Positions 48,679-58,352 are shown, counted from the stretch's first letter. The stretch: 64,000 bases of DNA from Pediococcus acidilactici (GCA_024970065.1 CP103908.1:1860001-1924000), one strand, 5' to 3'. The notes: generated from the sequence alone by a model not told the origin. Translations and numbers: made by a program.

Positions 48679-49392
48679 ATGTATAAATACGAGAAGATTT
48701 CGCAAACTTTACGTAAGAAAATTATGAACCACGAATTACAGCCGGGAGTCATGTTGCCGGACCAAAACCAGTTGGCAAAGGAATTTAACACCACCCGCAT
48801 CACCATTAGTAAAGCGATCCAAATCTTGATTATCGAAGGGTTGGTTTATAGCAAACGGGGCGCGGGCACGTTTGTCCGTAAAGATGTTCAATTTAATAAC
48901 GACTTTAATACGGACGTTGACAAACCGCTGGGGACGACCATGACCCACCCTAATAAAAAGGTCACTAGCAAGCATATTCATTTAACTGCCCGGATTGCCA
49001 CTAAGGATGAACAGGAACATTTATTGTTGGAAGACGGGGAGACCGTCTACGTAATTAAGCGAACCCGATTAATTGATGGCAAACCGTTCAGCTACGAACA
49101 AACGATTATGCCAACTAAAATTGCGACCATCACGGAAGAAATTTTGCAAAAATCGATTTATGAATATTTACAAAAGGAGCACCATCTTGAATTCGCGGGA
49201 TCCCATCGCCAAATTATGGCGCGCAAAGTCTCGGATGAAGACGCCCGGTTTCTCGGCGAAAAGAAGGGGGATCCTATCTTAGTAATTAGCCAAGTTAACT
49301 ATTTAATCGATGGTACCCCTTTTGAATACTCCGAATCTCATTTTCCGTACCAAAATAGCGTGGTATCGGCGGATATAAAATTAGAACACTAA
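48679..49392 (+). CDS. GntR/UTRA-family regulator of the beta-glucoside operon
   Basis: 237 residues. Winged HTH (SQTLRKKIMNHELQPGVMLPDQNQLAKEFNTTRITISKAIQIL) and a C-terminal UTRA sensor (VYVIKRTRLIDGKPFSYEQTIMP..., FEYSESHFPYQNS). Divergent from the GH1/EIIC operon, the usual arrangement for a phospho-sugar-responsive repressor. Ends before a bidirectional terminator. Confidence 0.92.
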   Translation: MYKYEKISQTLRKKIMNHELQPGVMLPDQNQLAKEFNTTRITISKAIQILIIEGLVYSKRGAGTFVRKDVQFNNDFNTDVDKPLGTTMTHPNKKVTSKHIHLTARIATKDEQEHLLLEDGETVYVIKRTRLIDGKPFSYEQTIMPTKIATITEEILQKSIYEYLQKEHHLEFAGSHRQIMARKVSDEDARFLGEKKGDPILVISQVNYLIDGTPFEYSESHFPYQNSVVSADIKLEH

Positions 49393-49444
49393 AAATTTTT
49401 AAGGCAACGCGACCCTGTTTTTGAATTGAATTTTCTTTTAGAAC

Positions 49445-49490
49445 AAAAAATGGGAGGTTTCAGAATTTTAATCTGAAACCTCCCATTTTT
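49445..49490. terminator. Bidirectional terminator
   Basis: Perfect TGGGAGGTTTCAGA/TCTGAAACCTCCCA stem with A and T runs, shared by the convergent GntR and DUF4767 genes. Confidence 0.88.
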
Positions 49491-49496
49491 ATTATT

Positions 49497-50132
49497 CTAT
49501 TGTTGTGATGAATTCGTTGATTCACTTTGTCCATTCGCAATGTTTTGGAAACCACTAACTAGCTGAGCATTTTCCGTTACCTTAAAGTTAACTCCATCAC
49601 TAGCTGCTTGGGAAGTGACCAAGACTTCCGGAGCTTGTTGGTGGAAAGTAAACAAGTATAGGTATTGGGCACCGGCATAAGCTGCGACCACTTGATAATC
49701 GCTGTCATCTTTTTTGTTAGTCGTCCATTTCATCGTTACTGGCTGTTGGTTTACGTAAACCGTCCCCGTTGATAAGTAATCGGGGAGCGTTACACCTTGG
49801 AAAGTCACCGAGTTACCTGCGTTAGTTCCGGTATACGTTTGCCCCATTGTCTGTTGCCAATCACTAATAAACGCCGCAAGCTTCGCGTCCTGTTTTTTGG
49901 TCCAAAGCTTCTCTTTGCTTGATTTATGTTTAGTTTTCGATTTTTTAGCAGACGAAGCGCCTTCTTCAACATCAATCACCTTAGTACTGCTTGATTGCCG
50001 TGCCGTGGTGTGTTCCGGTTCGACATGGTTAGGATAGAAAAATTTATACCCACCCAAAATAACCAATAGCGCCACAATGACCCACACAACCGGGCTTACC
50101 GGCCAACGGGAGCCTTTTTTCATGTGCTTCAT
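49497..50132 (-). CDS. Membrane-anchored DUF4767 protein
   Basis: 211 residues. An N-terminal signal anchor (VVWVIVALLVILGGYKFF) follows a basic start, then a Lys/Ser linker (SSAKKSKTKHKSSKEK) and the DUF4767-like domain beginning LWTKKQDAKLAAFISDWQQTMGQTY. Extracytoplasmic; found in lactobacilli; function unknown. AGGTGA precedes ATG 50132. Confidence 0.8.
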   Translation of the reverse strand: MKHMKKGSRWPVSPVVWVIVALLVILGGYKFFYPNHVEPEHTTARQSSSTKVIDVEEGASSAKKSKTKHKSSKEKLWTKKQDAKLAAFISDWQQTMGQTYTGTNAGNSVTFQGVTLPDYLSTGTVYVNQQPVTMKWTTNKKDDSDYQVVAAYAGAQYLYLFTFHQQAPEVLVTSQAASDGVNFKVTENAQLVSGFQNIANGQSESTNSSQQ

Positions 50133-50223
50133 TTAATCACCTCATTTCCACTTATTATACAGGAAGCTAGCCTTTCGTGGGAGACCACGCCTAAAACCCC
50201 CGTTAAATCTGTCTTATGTATAC

Positions 50224-50250
50224 AAAAAGGGGCCGGAAATTTCCGGCCCC
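50224..50250 (-). terminator. Terminator of the YhgE/Pip-family gene
   Basis: Perfect GGGGCCGGAAA/TTTCCGGCCCC palindrome followed on the minus strand by T5. Confidence 0.85.
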
Positions 50251-50264
50251 TCTCTGCGATTAAA

Positions 50265-53200
50265 TTATCTTTCGACTTCTTGGAGCTTTTGGTTGTCATC
50301 TAATTGCGACTTGTTTTCCAAATGATGCTTTTGCAATTGATTCATACTGAACCATAGCAATGCTAAAGCAATCACTGCAAACAAGAGTAATGCGCCCATT
50401 GCTTGTTCAAAGGTACCGTCGCCGAGACCAGACGTGATTGCCTGACGGAACGATAGGATGGAGTAAGTCAATGGCAAGAACGGATGAATTACGTTGTAGA
50501 AGTGGTTAGTTACTTCCATTGGGAAGGTACCACCTGATCCACCTAATTGAAGCATCAGGAGAATCATCGCTACAAACCGTCCTGGGTTGTCGAAGGCCAT
50601 CGACAAGAACATGACGATGTACATCGACGCCAGCGAGATCATAATCGCGGTCATGTAGAATTGTCCAACGTGATCTACGTGAATACCAGCAATCATCATG
50701 ATTGTGGTTTCAACTAACGCCATTCCTAGAGCGACTACCGTACCAACGGAAACTTTACTCAAGAACCATTGGGTTGGAGTACCACCGCGTTCGGAAACCT
50801 TCCGAATTGGGTAAGCAAAGTTGAAGACGATTGCCCCAACGTAAAGTGCTAGTGAAAGCACGTATGGTGCTAACGCATGTCCGTAGTTTGGTACGTAACT
50901 GTAGTTAGTGTGTTTCATCTTCGTTGGTGCCGCAAACATATCGGCCGTCTTGTTAGTGAGTGGCACGCTGTTAACTTGTTTTGCACCATCAGCTAACTTG
51001 CTTGATAACTCACCATTGCCGGCGCTGATTTGCTTAGTAGCGTCTAACAAAGCACCTGAGTTAGCATCTAATTCAGCAGCTCCAGTGTTCAATTGGTTAA
51101 CTCCGTCGATCAACGTTCCGGTACTGCTATTAAGCGTTTGGATACCAGTGTTCAATTGGTGACCACCATTATCAAGTTGCGCAACGCCAGAAACTAACGC
51201 TGGTACTTGACCGTTTAAGGTGTTCAATCCGCCAGTAACTTGAGAAGAACCAGCTGCCAATTGGTTACCACCGTTAGCAAGTAGGCTAACGCCACTTACC
51301 AAGGTTGGCATTTGTGAACTAGCTGCGCTGATACCGTTGCTTAATTGGTTAATACCACCAGCTAAAGCACCAGTACCGGCACTGATTTGGTTGCTACCAG
51401 CAGCCAACTGACCAATCTTGGATTGGAGAGTTGGGGTTTGCTTGTCTAGCATTGCCAAGCTTGAACTTAATTCTTGAGAACCACTAACTAGTTTCTTAAC
51501 GTCCTTCGAATTCTTGTTAGTTTGACTTGCAAGGCTCTTAGCACCACTGTCTAATTGAGCAACACCCTTAGTTAATTCAGAAGCTGAACCGGCAAATTCG
51601 CCGACTTTACCAGCTACCGTATTTGAACCAGTTGAAAGAGCTTGTAAGTTAGTTGTAACTTCTTGTGAACCAGCAGCTAATTTCTTCAAAGTAGTTGCCA
51701 ATTGTTTCATGTCGTCACTGTTGCCAGTTAATTCGTTTGCGCCGGCTGCCAACTTCTGGAAGGAAGCTGTTAATTCAGCCACTTGCTTACTAATCTTCGC
51801 TTGTTCATTTGCTAAGTTATTTAACTTAGTTACTTCACCTTGTACGTTAGTAACTTCAGATTGAATTTCCTTAACCTTGTTTGCATCAACAGTTTGTGTA
51901 GTAGTCTTACTTTGACTGCCGTTAGCAACACCTGCTAGAGCACTCTTCGCTTTAGCTGCGTCTTCTGCGCTTAATCCTGCACCATCAATCTTAGCGTTGA
52001 TAGTTGCTTGAGAAACTCCGCCATTAGTGCTAGTTGTAGTCTTGCTTGCACTAGTTAAACTTCCTACATCAGACTTAATCTTTGAAAGTTGCCCATTAAT
52101 TGATTGAGCGGTGTTACCGCCATTCGTTTGAGTATTGCCAACTGCCTTATTCAACGCAACTAATTGTGTTTGAATAGAAGCCATTTGTTGCTTCAAAGCA
52201 GCCGCTTGCTTATTAATATCGTTTGCACTTACTTGATCAGCAACCTGGCCAAGGCCGGTTGAAATCTTGCCATTAGCATCTGCTAATTGTTTTGAACTTG
52301 TGGCAATATCAGCAATTCCCTTGTGTAAGGCGTTAATGCTATCTGGCATATCCTTAGTGTCATTAGCTAACTTAGCTACGCCACCTTGCAATTGCCCTGC
52401 ACCAGCCGATACACCGTCTGTGTATTGCTTAACTCCAGCACTTAAAGCACCAGCTCCACTTGACAATTGCTTGATTCCGCCAACTAATTCACCAGTCTTC
52501 GCGTTAAGTTCTTGCACCCCATCGTTAAGTTGGTAAACCCCGTTGACGTATTGAGGAACCTTAACCTTCAACTGTAAGGCACCGTTGTTTAGTTGGGAAA
52601 CTCCAGTAACGAGTGCGCCACTCTTTTGTTGCAACTCGTTCAAGCCCTTACTCAAGGCAACCGCACCAGTGGTTACTTGACCAGAACCGTTTGCTAATTG
52701 GGAAACTCCTGAAGACAATGCCCCAGTCTTTCCGTTCAGTTGGTCCAAGCCATTCGTTAGTTGGCTAGAGCCATCTGCTAATTGAGCAACGCCCGCTTGT
52801 AATGGCTTAACTGATACAGCCATGGTAGCAATCCCGTCGTGCAATTGGGAAACCCCTGCCGTATAAGTCTTGGTACCGTCGTTCAATTGAACCGCGCCAT
52901 CCTTAAGTTTCTTGGCTCCATCAGAAGCATCCTTGAAACCTTTTCCGGCAGTTTTAACTTGGTCAAACATCGCCGTAGCGTAAGATTTCGTAACTTGTTT
53001 ACGAACTTCTGAATTAAGTTGTTCCGTACCCACGTCACTAATAACTTTTCCGATGTAGTTTAACGAAGCGTTTGTCGAATACTTCAACTCCATCTTCTTA
53101 GGATTTTTATCCGTAACCGTTGCGGCGTTAGCTGAGAAGTCCTTCGGGATCGTAACTACCGTGTAGTATTTCTTATCCTTCATTCCTTCTTTAGCCTTTT

Positions 53201-53465
53201 TAGCCGATACGAAATGCCATCCCAACTGATGGTTATGCTTTAAGTTATCGACCATTTCATCACCGACCGCAAGTCGTTGACCTTGGTACTTAACGGGTTG
53301 ATCTAAGTTAACGACTGCGACTGGTAAATTTTTCGTATCCCCATATGGATCCCATACCGATTTCAAGAAGAAAATACTATATAGGAAAGGAATGAAAATA
53401 ATTGCCAGCACGGAGATTAAAATTAACTTATTATTTCTAATAAATTTCCACTCTTTGCGAACCAT
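50265..53465 (-). CDS. YhgE/Pip-domain membrane protein (phage-infection-protein family)
   Basis: 1066 residues. One N-terminal membrane helix (LILISVLAIIFIPFLYSIFFL), a first ectodomain with NLPVAVVNLDQPVKYQG, then about 650 residues of repeated 'LxxGxxxL-xGxxQL' coiled-coil segments, and five to six C-terminal membrane helices of the ABC-2 type. Family members include phage receptors and T7SS-associated EsaA-like proteins. Not part of the prophage. Downstream of an ArsR regulator and co-transcribed with it. Confidence 0.9.
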   Translation of the reverse strand: MVRKEWKFIRNNKLILISVLAIIFIPFLYSIFFLKSVWDPYGDTKNLPVAVVNLDQPVKYQGQRLAVGDEMVDNLKHNHQLGWHFVSAKKAKEGMKDKKYYTVVTIPKDFSANAATVTDKNPKKMELKYSTNASLNYIGKVISDVGTEQLNSEVRKQVTKSYATAMFDQVKTAGKGFKDASDGAKKLKDGAVQLNDGTKTYTAGVSQLHDGIATMAVSVKPLQAGVAQLADGSSQLTNGLDQLNGKTGALSSGVSQLANGSGQVTTGAVALSKGLNELQQKSGALVTGVSQLNNGALQLKVKVPQYVNGVYQLNDGVQELNAKTGELVGGIKQLSSGAGALSAGVKQYTDGVSAGAGQLQGGVAKLANDTKDMPDSINALHKGIADIATSSKQLADANGKISTGLGQVADQVSANDINKQAAALKQQMASIQTQLVALNKAVGNTQTNGGNTAQSINGQLSKIKSDVGSLTSASKTTTSTNGGVSQATINAKIDGAGLSAEDAAKAKSALAGVANGSQSKTTTQTVDANKVKEIQSEVTNVQGEVTKLNNLANEQAKISKQVAELTASFQKLAAGANELTGNSDDMKQLATTLKKLAAGSQEVTTNLQALSTGSNTVAGKVGEFAGSASELTKGVAQLDSGAKSLASQTNKNSKDVKKLVSGSQELSSSLAMLDKQTPTLQSKIGQLAAGSNQISAGTGALAGGINQLSNGISAASSQMPTLVSGVSLLANGGNQLAAGSSQVTGGLNTLNGQVPALVSGVAQLDNGGHQLNTGIQTLNSSTGTLIDGVNQLNTGAAELDANSGALLDATKQISAGNGELSSKLADGAKQVNSVPLTNKTADMFAAPTKMKHTNYSYVPNYGHALAPYVLSLALYVGAIVFNFAYPIRKVSERGGTPTQWFLSKVSVGTVVALGMALVETTIMMIAGIHVDHVGQFYMTAIMISLASMYIVMFLSMAFDNPGRFVAMILLMLQLGGSGGTFPMEVTNHFYNVIHPFLPLTYSILSFRQAITSGLGDGTFEQAMGALLLFAVIALALLWFSMNQLQKHHLENKSQLDDNQKLQEVER

Positions 53466-53534
53466 GCTTTTCTCCTTCTCAACAATAATTTTTTAATATT
53501 CGATCCAATGAATGAACAATCAGACAATCCCGAC

Positions 53535-53855
53535 TTAATTAAATAGCTTCTTATCGTTCCGCAAAATATCAACCAACTTTTGCACTTGATCGAGAGCTTG
53601 TCCGATCGTTAATTGATAGATGTTGCTCGTACCTTTTTTTCTAACCGAAACTAACTTCAAATCTTTTAATTGCTTTAAATGATGCGATACTGCGGGTTGG
53701 GAAAGACCAATAATCTTGGTCAGCTCCCCAACCGTTAGCCCTTTTTCACTTTCCCCTAAAGTAATCATAATTTGCTGACGTCGCTCGTCGGAAAGCGCGT
53801 CCAGCAAGGGGATATTCTTCTTAAAAGCTGCGAGTGCCTTGCTATGCTCCACCAT
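53535..53855 (-). CDS. ArsR-family repressor
   Basis: 106 residues from ATG 53855; the in-frame ATG 53870 overlaps the GGAGG site and is rejected. ArsR winged HTH: ALSDERRQQIMITLGE, LTVGELTKIIGLSQPAVSHHLKQLKDLKLVSVRKKG. No obvious metal-ligand Cys. Precedes the YhgE/Pip gene by 70 bases and likely controls it and itself. Confidence 0.88.
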   Translation of the reverse strand: MVEHSKALAAFKKNIPLLDALSDERRQQIMITLGESEKGLTVGELTKIIGLSQPAVSHHLKQLKDLKLVSVRKKGTSNIYQLTIGQALDQVQKLVDILRNDKKLFN

Positions 53856-53868
53856 CAGGCTGTCCTCC

Positions 53869-53892
53869 ATTCAAACATTCGAATATTTAAAT
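53869..53892. promoter_or_regulatory. Operator of the ArsR-type regulator
   Basis: A 24-bp imperfect palindrome centred on TTCGAA (ATTCAAACATTC and GAATATTTAAAT, 10 of 12 pairs match) lies just upstream of the arsR start, as in ArsR/SmtB operators. Confidence 0.6.
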
Positions 53893-54041
53893 ACAGGAGG
53901 TATTTTACCGCGAATTATATTTTAATTCAACCTTTAAGTTCAATTCAATTTTTCTTCAATTTTGCTTGTTCTAAATTGCCTCCGACCCGCTTTGATCCCG
54001 TGGTAGAATTAATTTAATTACAAAAATAACGAGGTCATATT

Positions 54042-54884
54042 TTGAACAAAATCGAATTAACCAGTCAATTTATCCAACAACATTTAAATCAATTGCAATG
54101 TCCGGTCTGTCAAGGAAACTTTATCTCTGCGGAAAGCGGCGCCGTTATTTGCGAAAACCGCCACACGTTTAACGTCGCCAAAAAAGGCAGCCTCTTTTTC
54201 CTCAGCCACCCGGTCAAAACCGAATATACCGACGAAATGCTGCGTTACCGTCACCAATTCTTAACGGCGGGTTTCTTTGATCCCATGCTGACTCGCGTGC
54301 AAGAAACGCTTGCGGACGGTCTCATTTTAGATGCCGGCTGTGGCGAAGGGACCACCACCAAATGGCTTGCAAATCATTCTAACGGTAACTTGGTTGGCTT
54401 GGATATTTCCAAACCAGCGATCAACATCGCGAGCACAGGAATTGCTTTAGAAAACCAACCACTCTTCATGGTTGGTGACCTAGCGCAACTACCATTTGCT
54501 GACCACCGTTTATCTGCAATCGTCAACATTCTATCGCCCGCTAATTACCAAGAATTTGACCGCACCTTAGCACAAGGTGGCGTGTTAACTAAGGTAATTC
54601 CCGGCAATCATTATTTGCAGGAGCTTCGTCACTTAGTTTATCCAGATGGACCACACGCTACCTATAATAATGCGCCAGTTAAGAATCATTTTATCGAACA
54701 CTATCCCCAAGCGAAATTCTCCACCATTAGGTACGAATTTCCGCTTGACCAAACGCTGTTTACGGCGTTATTCAATATGACACCCTTAACTTGGAAAGCG
54801 CAGAAAAACCGGGCAGAACTTCTTCAACACCCGTTAGCTTCCATTACGGCAGAATTCGAAATCGCTACGGTAACGCCAATTTAG
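54042..54884 (+). CDS. rlmA: 23S rRNA (guanine-N1)-methyltransferase, RlmA type
   Basis: 280 residues from TTG 54042 with GAGG upstream. N-terminal zinc finger CPVCQG...ICENRHTF, then a class I methyltransferase domain with LDAGCGEGTTTKWLA. This is the RlmA layout; the exact target (G745 or G748) cannot be told. Stand-alone, with its own terminator. Confidence 0.88.
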   Translation: MNKIELTSQFIQQHLNQLQCPVCQGNFISAESGAVICENRHTFNVAKKGSLFFLSHPVKTEYTDEMLRYRHQFLTAGFFDPMLTRVQETLADGLILDAGCGEGTTTKWLANHSNGNLVGLDISKPAINIASTGIALENQPLFMVGDLAQLPFADHRLSAIVNILSPANYQEFDRTLAQGGVLTKVIPGNHYLQELRHLVYPDGPHATYNNAPVKNHFIEHYPQAKFSTIRYEFPLDQTLFTALFNMTPLTWKAQKNRAELLQHPLASITAEFEIATVTPI

Positions 54885-54906
54885 CAGTTAAACCTGCACA
54901 AACAAA

Positions 54907-54938
54907 GCCTCAGACACCGCATAGGCCGTCTGGGGTTT
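54907..54938 (+). terminator. Terminator of rlmA
   Basis: CCTCAGAC/GTCTGGGG 8-bp stem followed by TTTTC. Confidence 0.75.
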
Positions 54939-54944
54939 TCTTAT

Positions 54945-55139
54945 TTAACGCTGTCTTCGATAATCGACCGGATTGCAAATCGTGTCTAAAATTATGAAAA
55001 CAACAATTGTTACCAAGAATTGGCGTCCCGAATGGTTACTCATAAAACTAATCTTACCGACAAAGAACATGGTCAAAACAGATAACCCAATCGCAATCAA
55101 GTCCCCACGCGTAACCTGCCCACGTAAAAAGTTTTTCAT
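54945..55139 (-). CDS. Small membrane protein, unknown
   Basis: 64 residues with AAGGGGAG before ATG 55139. Two hydrophobic segments (LIAIGLSVLTMFFVG and FLVTIVVFIILDTI) and a basic end DYRRQR. Unrecognised. Convergent with rlmA. Confidence 0.65.
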   Translation of the reverse strand: MKNFLRGQVTRGDLIAIGLSVLTMFFVGKISFMSNHSGRQFLVTIVVFIILDTICNPVDYRRQR

Positions 55140-55256
55140 TCGGTTTCACTCCCCTTATAATCCACGTTGATACTTATTTAAAATCACCTAAATTATACAC
55201 TTTAAGCAGTATTAAGTATACCCCGTAAATCATTTAGGCAAATTGCCACAATTGTG

Positions 55257-55299
55257 TAAAAAAAACAGTTTCAACTGAATACTCATCGTCGAAACTGTT
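55257..55299 (-). terminator. Terminator of the repeat-protein gene
   Basis: Minus strand AACAGTTTC/GAAACTGTT stem followed by a run of T. Confidence 0.8.
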
Positions 55300-55362
55300 C
55301 CTATAATATTACGCAATTAGCGATTGTAAATCTGGCAGTTGGCCATTTTATTTTCTACTTAA

Positions 55363-56970
55363 TTAAGGTAATAATTCCAATGCTTTGATACAAAGTTTAT
55401 AAAGAATCATTGTATTAGGATTATCAAAAGTAAGGTATTTAGTAATCATATCCTTTACTTCATTTATCTTATCGCGGTCCACCCCAGCAGCTAGTTTAGT
55501 GTGGGTGTTGTCCGTAAACAATGCGTTAACCGCGTCAATTACCGCTTGCTCTTCTTGGCTGCCAGCTGGGCGCAGGTCGTCAGAACGTGATAGTAAATTT
55601 TCAGCCTTCTTGTATAAGTTATACAAAACGAGGTAATTACTGTTATCTACCTTAACGTACTTAACAAATAAATCGTGCGCCTTTTTAAGCATCGCGGTGT
55701 TCGCTTGGTCGGATAATTTTGTGTAAGTGTCGTCGCTGAACAATGCTTTAATTGCATCGATAGCTTTTTGTTCGCCTTCGCTGCTTGCGGGACGAATTAT
55801 ATCGGATTCATTAATTAACCGTTCCGCCTTCAAACATAATTTCCATAAGGTGTTAAAGCGATAGTCCGTTATTGGAACGTTTGTCTTAACTAATTCCTTA
55901 GCAGCCTTAATCTTAGCGCTATTAGTGCTATCTGCTAAGGTATTTTGGTACGGATCCGCAAACAACGCGTAAACTGCGTCGGTAGCGTCTTTAATTTTGC
56001 TTTCGGTACTTTCCTTATCAAGTAAAGTTTTTGCTTTGCGACATAACTGCATTAATTTTTGGTAGTTGCTGTTGCTTTGGGGAACGTTCTTTTCAACCAA
56101 TTTTTGGGCTGCGGCAATCTTTTCCGCAGTTACGCCCACCGCTAATTTAGTGTGCGTTCCGTCCGTAAACAATGCATTAACTGCTTGAGTCGCTGCCTTA
56201 ATATCATTATTGTTGTTGCTATCGTTATCATCGTTACCGTTGTTATTATTGTTTGAGTCGTCCAACAGTTCCTTAGCTTTAGCACATAGATTATGTAATC
56301 TAGCATAGTTAGGGTTTGAAGTTGGGATCTTCGCAACTAATTTTTCGGCTGCAGCGATCTTTTCCGCAGTTACGCCTGCTGCTAACTTGGTATGGGTACC
56401 GTTTGCAAAAAGCGCTCCAACTGTTTTAGCTGTCGTAGCAACATCATCTTTAATTGAATTTTTTAGTAAGTTATTCGCCGTAATGCACAAGCTCCGTAAG
56501 TTATTATAGTTAGGAGTGGTGGAAATCTTCGCAACTAACTCTTGAGCCGCAGCAACTTTTTCTTCAGTAACCCCCGTTGCCAACTTAGTATGTTCTTTAT
56601 CAGCAAATAATGCGTCAACTGCCTTGGTTGCTGCTTTAACATCCTTATTGTCGGTAATTCCCAGCAACTCCTTAGCTTGGTTGCATAGCTTATGTAACCG
56701 AGCATAATTAGGGTTTGAAGTTGGAATCTTCGCGACTAATTTTTCAGCTGCCGCAATCTTCTTTACGGTAACTCCCTTAGCTAACTTAGTGTGGGTACCG
56801 TTTGCAAAAAGATCACTAACTGCGTTTGCAGCTGCAGTGATGTCAGCAGTATGGGCTTTATCCGTAGCCACCACCGATTGATTAGCGCTCGCTAAGTGCG
56901 GTGCTTTAGTCCCTACAGTTCCCAATGCCAAAGCTGACATTGCTAATAATGTATACTTTGTATATTTCAT
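55363..56970 (-). CDS. Secreted seven-repeat protein (Cry1Ac domain D-VI-like repeats)
   Basis: 535 residues from ATG 56970 (AAAGGA eight bases upstream). A signal peptide (LLAMSALALGTVGTKAPHLASA) is followed by seven helical repeats of about 63 residues with the core 'AV-ALFTDGTHTKLA-GVT-EKI-AA--LV' and 'L--LC-KAKELL'. They resemble the D-VI-like toxin repeats of surface proteins in Gram-positive bacteria. Repeats 3 and 4 are split by an Asn-rich linker. Six repeats keep one Cys. No LPXTG anchor is present, so it is secreted or non-covalently bound. Function unknown. Confidence 0.75.
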   Translation of the reverse strand: MKYTKYTLLAMSALALGTVGTKAPHLASANQSVVATDKAHTADITAAANAVSDLFANGTHTKLAKGVTVKKIAAAEKLVAKIPTSNPNYARLHKLCNQAKELLGITDNKDVKAATKAVDALFADKEHTKLATGVTEEKVAAAQELVAKISTTPNYNNLRSLCITANNLLKNSIKDDVATTAKTVGALFANGTHTKLAAGVTAEKIAAAEKLVAKIPTSNPNYARLHNLCAKAKELLDDSNNNNNGNDDNDSNNNNDIKAATQAVNALFTDGTHTKLAVGVTAEKIAAAQKLVEKNVPQSNSNYQKLMQLCRKAKTLLDKESTESKIKDATDAVYALFADPYQNTLADSTNSAKIKAAKELVKTNVPITDYRFNTLWKLCLKAERLINESDIIRPASSEGEQKAIDAIKALFSDDTYTKLSDQANTAMLKKAHDLFVKYVKVDNSNYLVLYNLYKKAENLLSRSDDLRPAGSQEEQAVIDAVNALFTDNTHTKLAAGVDRDKINEVKDMITKYLTFDNPNTMILYKLCIKALELLP

Positions 56971-57011
56971 AGACAAAATCCTTTCAAAAAAATGTTTTTT
57001 TATCTTCAGGA

Positions 57012-57040
57012 ATTATACCCATTACAGTTAATGGGGTCAA
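57012..57040 (-). promoter_or_regulatory. Promoter of the repeat-protein gene with an embedded operator
   Basis: Minus strand TTGACC-17-TATAAT. The spacer itself is a perfect inverted repeat CCCATTA-N4-TAATGGG (57018-57035), so a regulator could bind between the boxes. The remaining 57041-57333 is AT-rich with no gene. Confidence 0.75.
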
Positions 57041-57333
57041 CGTAAAAGGGCATCAACCGGTCCACACCATCTCCAATACTGTTAGCAATCGAACAATTTT
57101 TCGTGGATTATTTCTTTAACCAGAACTATTTTTATTTTTTTAACCAATTAAGAAGCTGGTCGTTAAGCGGTCTAGATAGATTTGAACTTTATTTTTCGAT
57201 GATTTCAAATTTAATTTTAAACACCCTAAATAATTGTTTCACTTTCCCTGTAAATGTCACATGTTAATTTTAGGGCCCTAATTTTGCTCACCATGGTTTC
57301 ATTTTTAAATACCCGTTCAAGAACCTAGAACAA

Positions 57334-57383
57334 CAAAAAATCCTTGATAACGGCGCAAAAATTAACGTCTTTATCAAGGATTG
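57334..57383 (-). terminator. Terminator of the 6-phosphogluconate dehydrogenase gene
   Basis: AATCCTTGATAA/TTATCAAGGATT 12-bp stem followed on the minus strand by T6. Confidence 0.8.
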
Positions 57384-57413
57384 ATAACCCACTAACTATT
57401 TGTTAATAAAACT

Positions 57414-58313
57414 TCACTTTTTGTCAACCGCGTGCCCGCCAAATTCGTTTCGAAGCGCGGCTACCACTTTACCAGTAAAGGTATCGTCTTGCATTGAGCG
57501 ATAGCGCTCCGCGACCGCTGCGTAAATAACGGGTGTAGGAACGCGCTGATCCATGGCTTCTTCTACTGTCCACTGACCTTCGCCGTTGGAATGCATCCGT
57601 CCCGCAATTTCAGCTAGATGAGGGTCTTTACTGAAGGCATCTTGAGCAAGTTCGATCAACCAGCTTCGAACAACGGAGCCGTGATTCCACAATTTAGCAA
57701 CCGCTTCATTGTCGTAATCAAACTGGGAAGCTTCAAGTACTTCAAAACCTTCCCCAATCGCGGCCATCATTCCGTATTCAATTCCATTGTGGACCATTTT
57801 CAGGTAATGCCCTGAACCAGCCTTACCGGTGTAGAGGTAGCCGTCCTTTTGAGAGATATCTTCGAACAACGGACGAATGGTTTCGAAGGCTGCGGCATCA
57901 TCGCCACCAATCATGAAGTTGCCACCGTTAAGTGCTCCACGCCAACCACCTGACGAACCGGCGTCGAAATAATGGATGCCCTTTTCCGAAATTAACTGGT
58001 TGTGGCGCAAACTGTCCTTCCAGAAGGTGTTCCCGCCGTCAATTAGGTAGTCCCCTGTCTCTAACAGGTCGCCTAGTTGGGCAATCGTCGCATCGGTCGG
58101 CTTGCCCGCCGGCACCATTACCCAAATCACCCGTGGAGCCGTCATTTTTTGCACCATTTCGGCTAAAGACGCCGCTCCGATTGCTCCATAACCGACTGCC
58201 TTTTCAACCAACGCGCTATTCAAATCAAATCCGACCACTTTGTGCTGGTGGCGCAACATGTTTTGGGCTAAATTGATGCCCATTTTTCCCAAACCAACTA
58301 ATCCGATTTCCAT
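57414..58313 (-). CDS. gnd: 6-phosphogluconate dehydrogenase, decarboxylating (short, NAD-type)
   Basis: 299 residues from ATG 58313 (GGGGTA upstream; the extension to 58349 is promoter-proximal). GLVGLGKMGINLAQNM Rossmann start, DGGNTFWKDS, DAGSSGGWRGA and the catalytic GSGHYLKMVHNGIEYGMM. The 300-residue length marks the short class often NAD-dependent. Converts 6-phosphogluconate to ribulose 5-phosphate and CO2. Divergent from a LacI-type regulator. Confidence 0.93.
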   Translation of the reverse strand: MEIGLVGLGKMGINLAQNMLRHQHKVVGFDLNSALVEKAVGYGAIGAASLAEMVQKMTAPRVIWVMVPAGKPTDATIAQLGDLLETGDYLIDGGNTFWKDSLRHNQLISEKGIHYFDAGSSGGWRGALNGGNFMIGGDDAAAFETIRPLFEDISQKDGYLYTGKAGSGHYLKMVHNGIEYGMMAAIGEGFEVLEASQFDYDNEAVAKLWNHGSVVRSWLIELAQDAFSKDPHLAEIAGRMHSNGEGQWTVEEAMDQRVPTPVIYAAVAERYRSMQDDTFTGKVVAALRNEFGGHAVDKK

Positions 58314-58352
58314 TATCGATACCCCGCTTAATATTTGATTAAATTGCAAATG

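Noticed and set aside
50900..52950. CRISPR-like short repeats
   Set aside because: These are irregular coding repeats of the YhgE/Pip coiled-coil region, with no identical repeat-spacer pattern.
50265..53465. YhgE 'phage infection protein' as a prophage gene
   Set aside because: It lies 19 kb outside the prophage among host genes with its own regulator.
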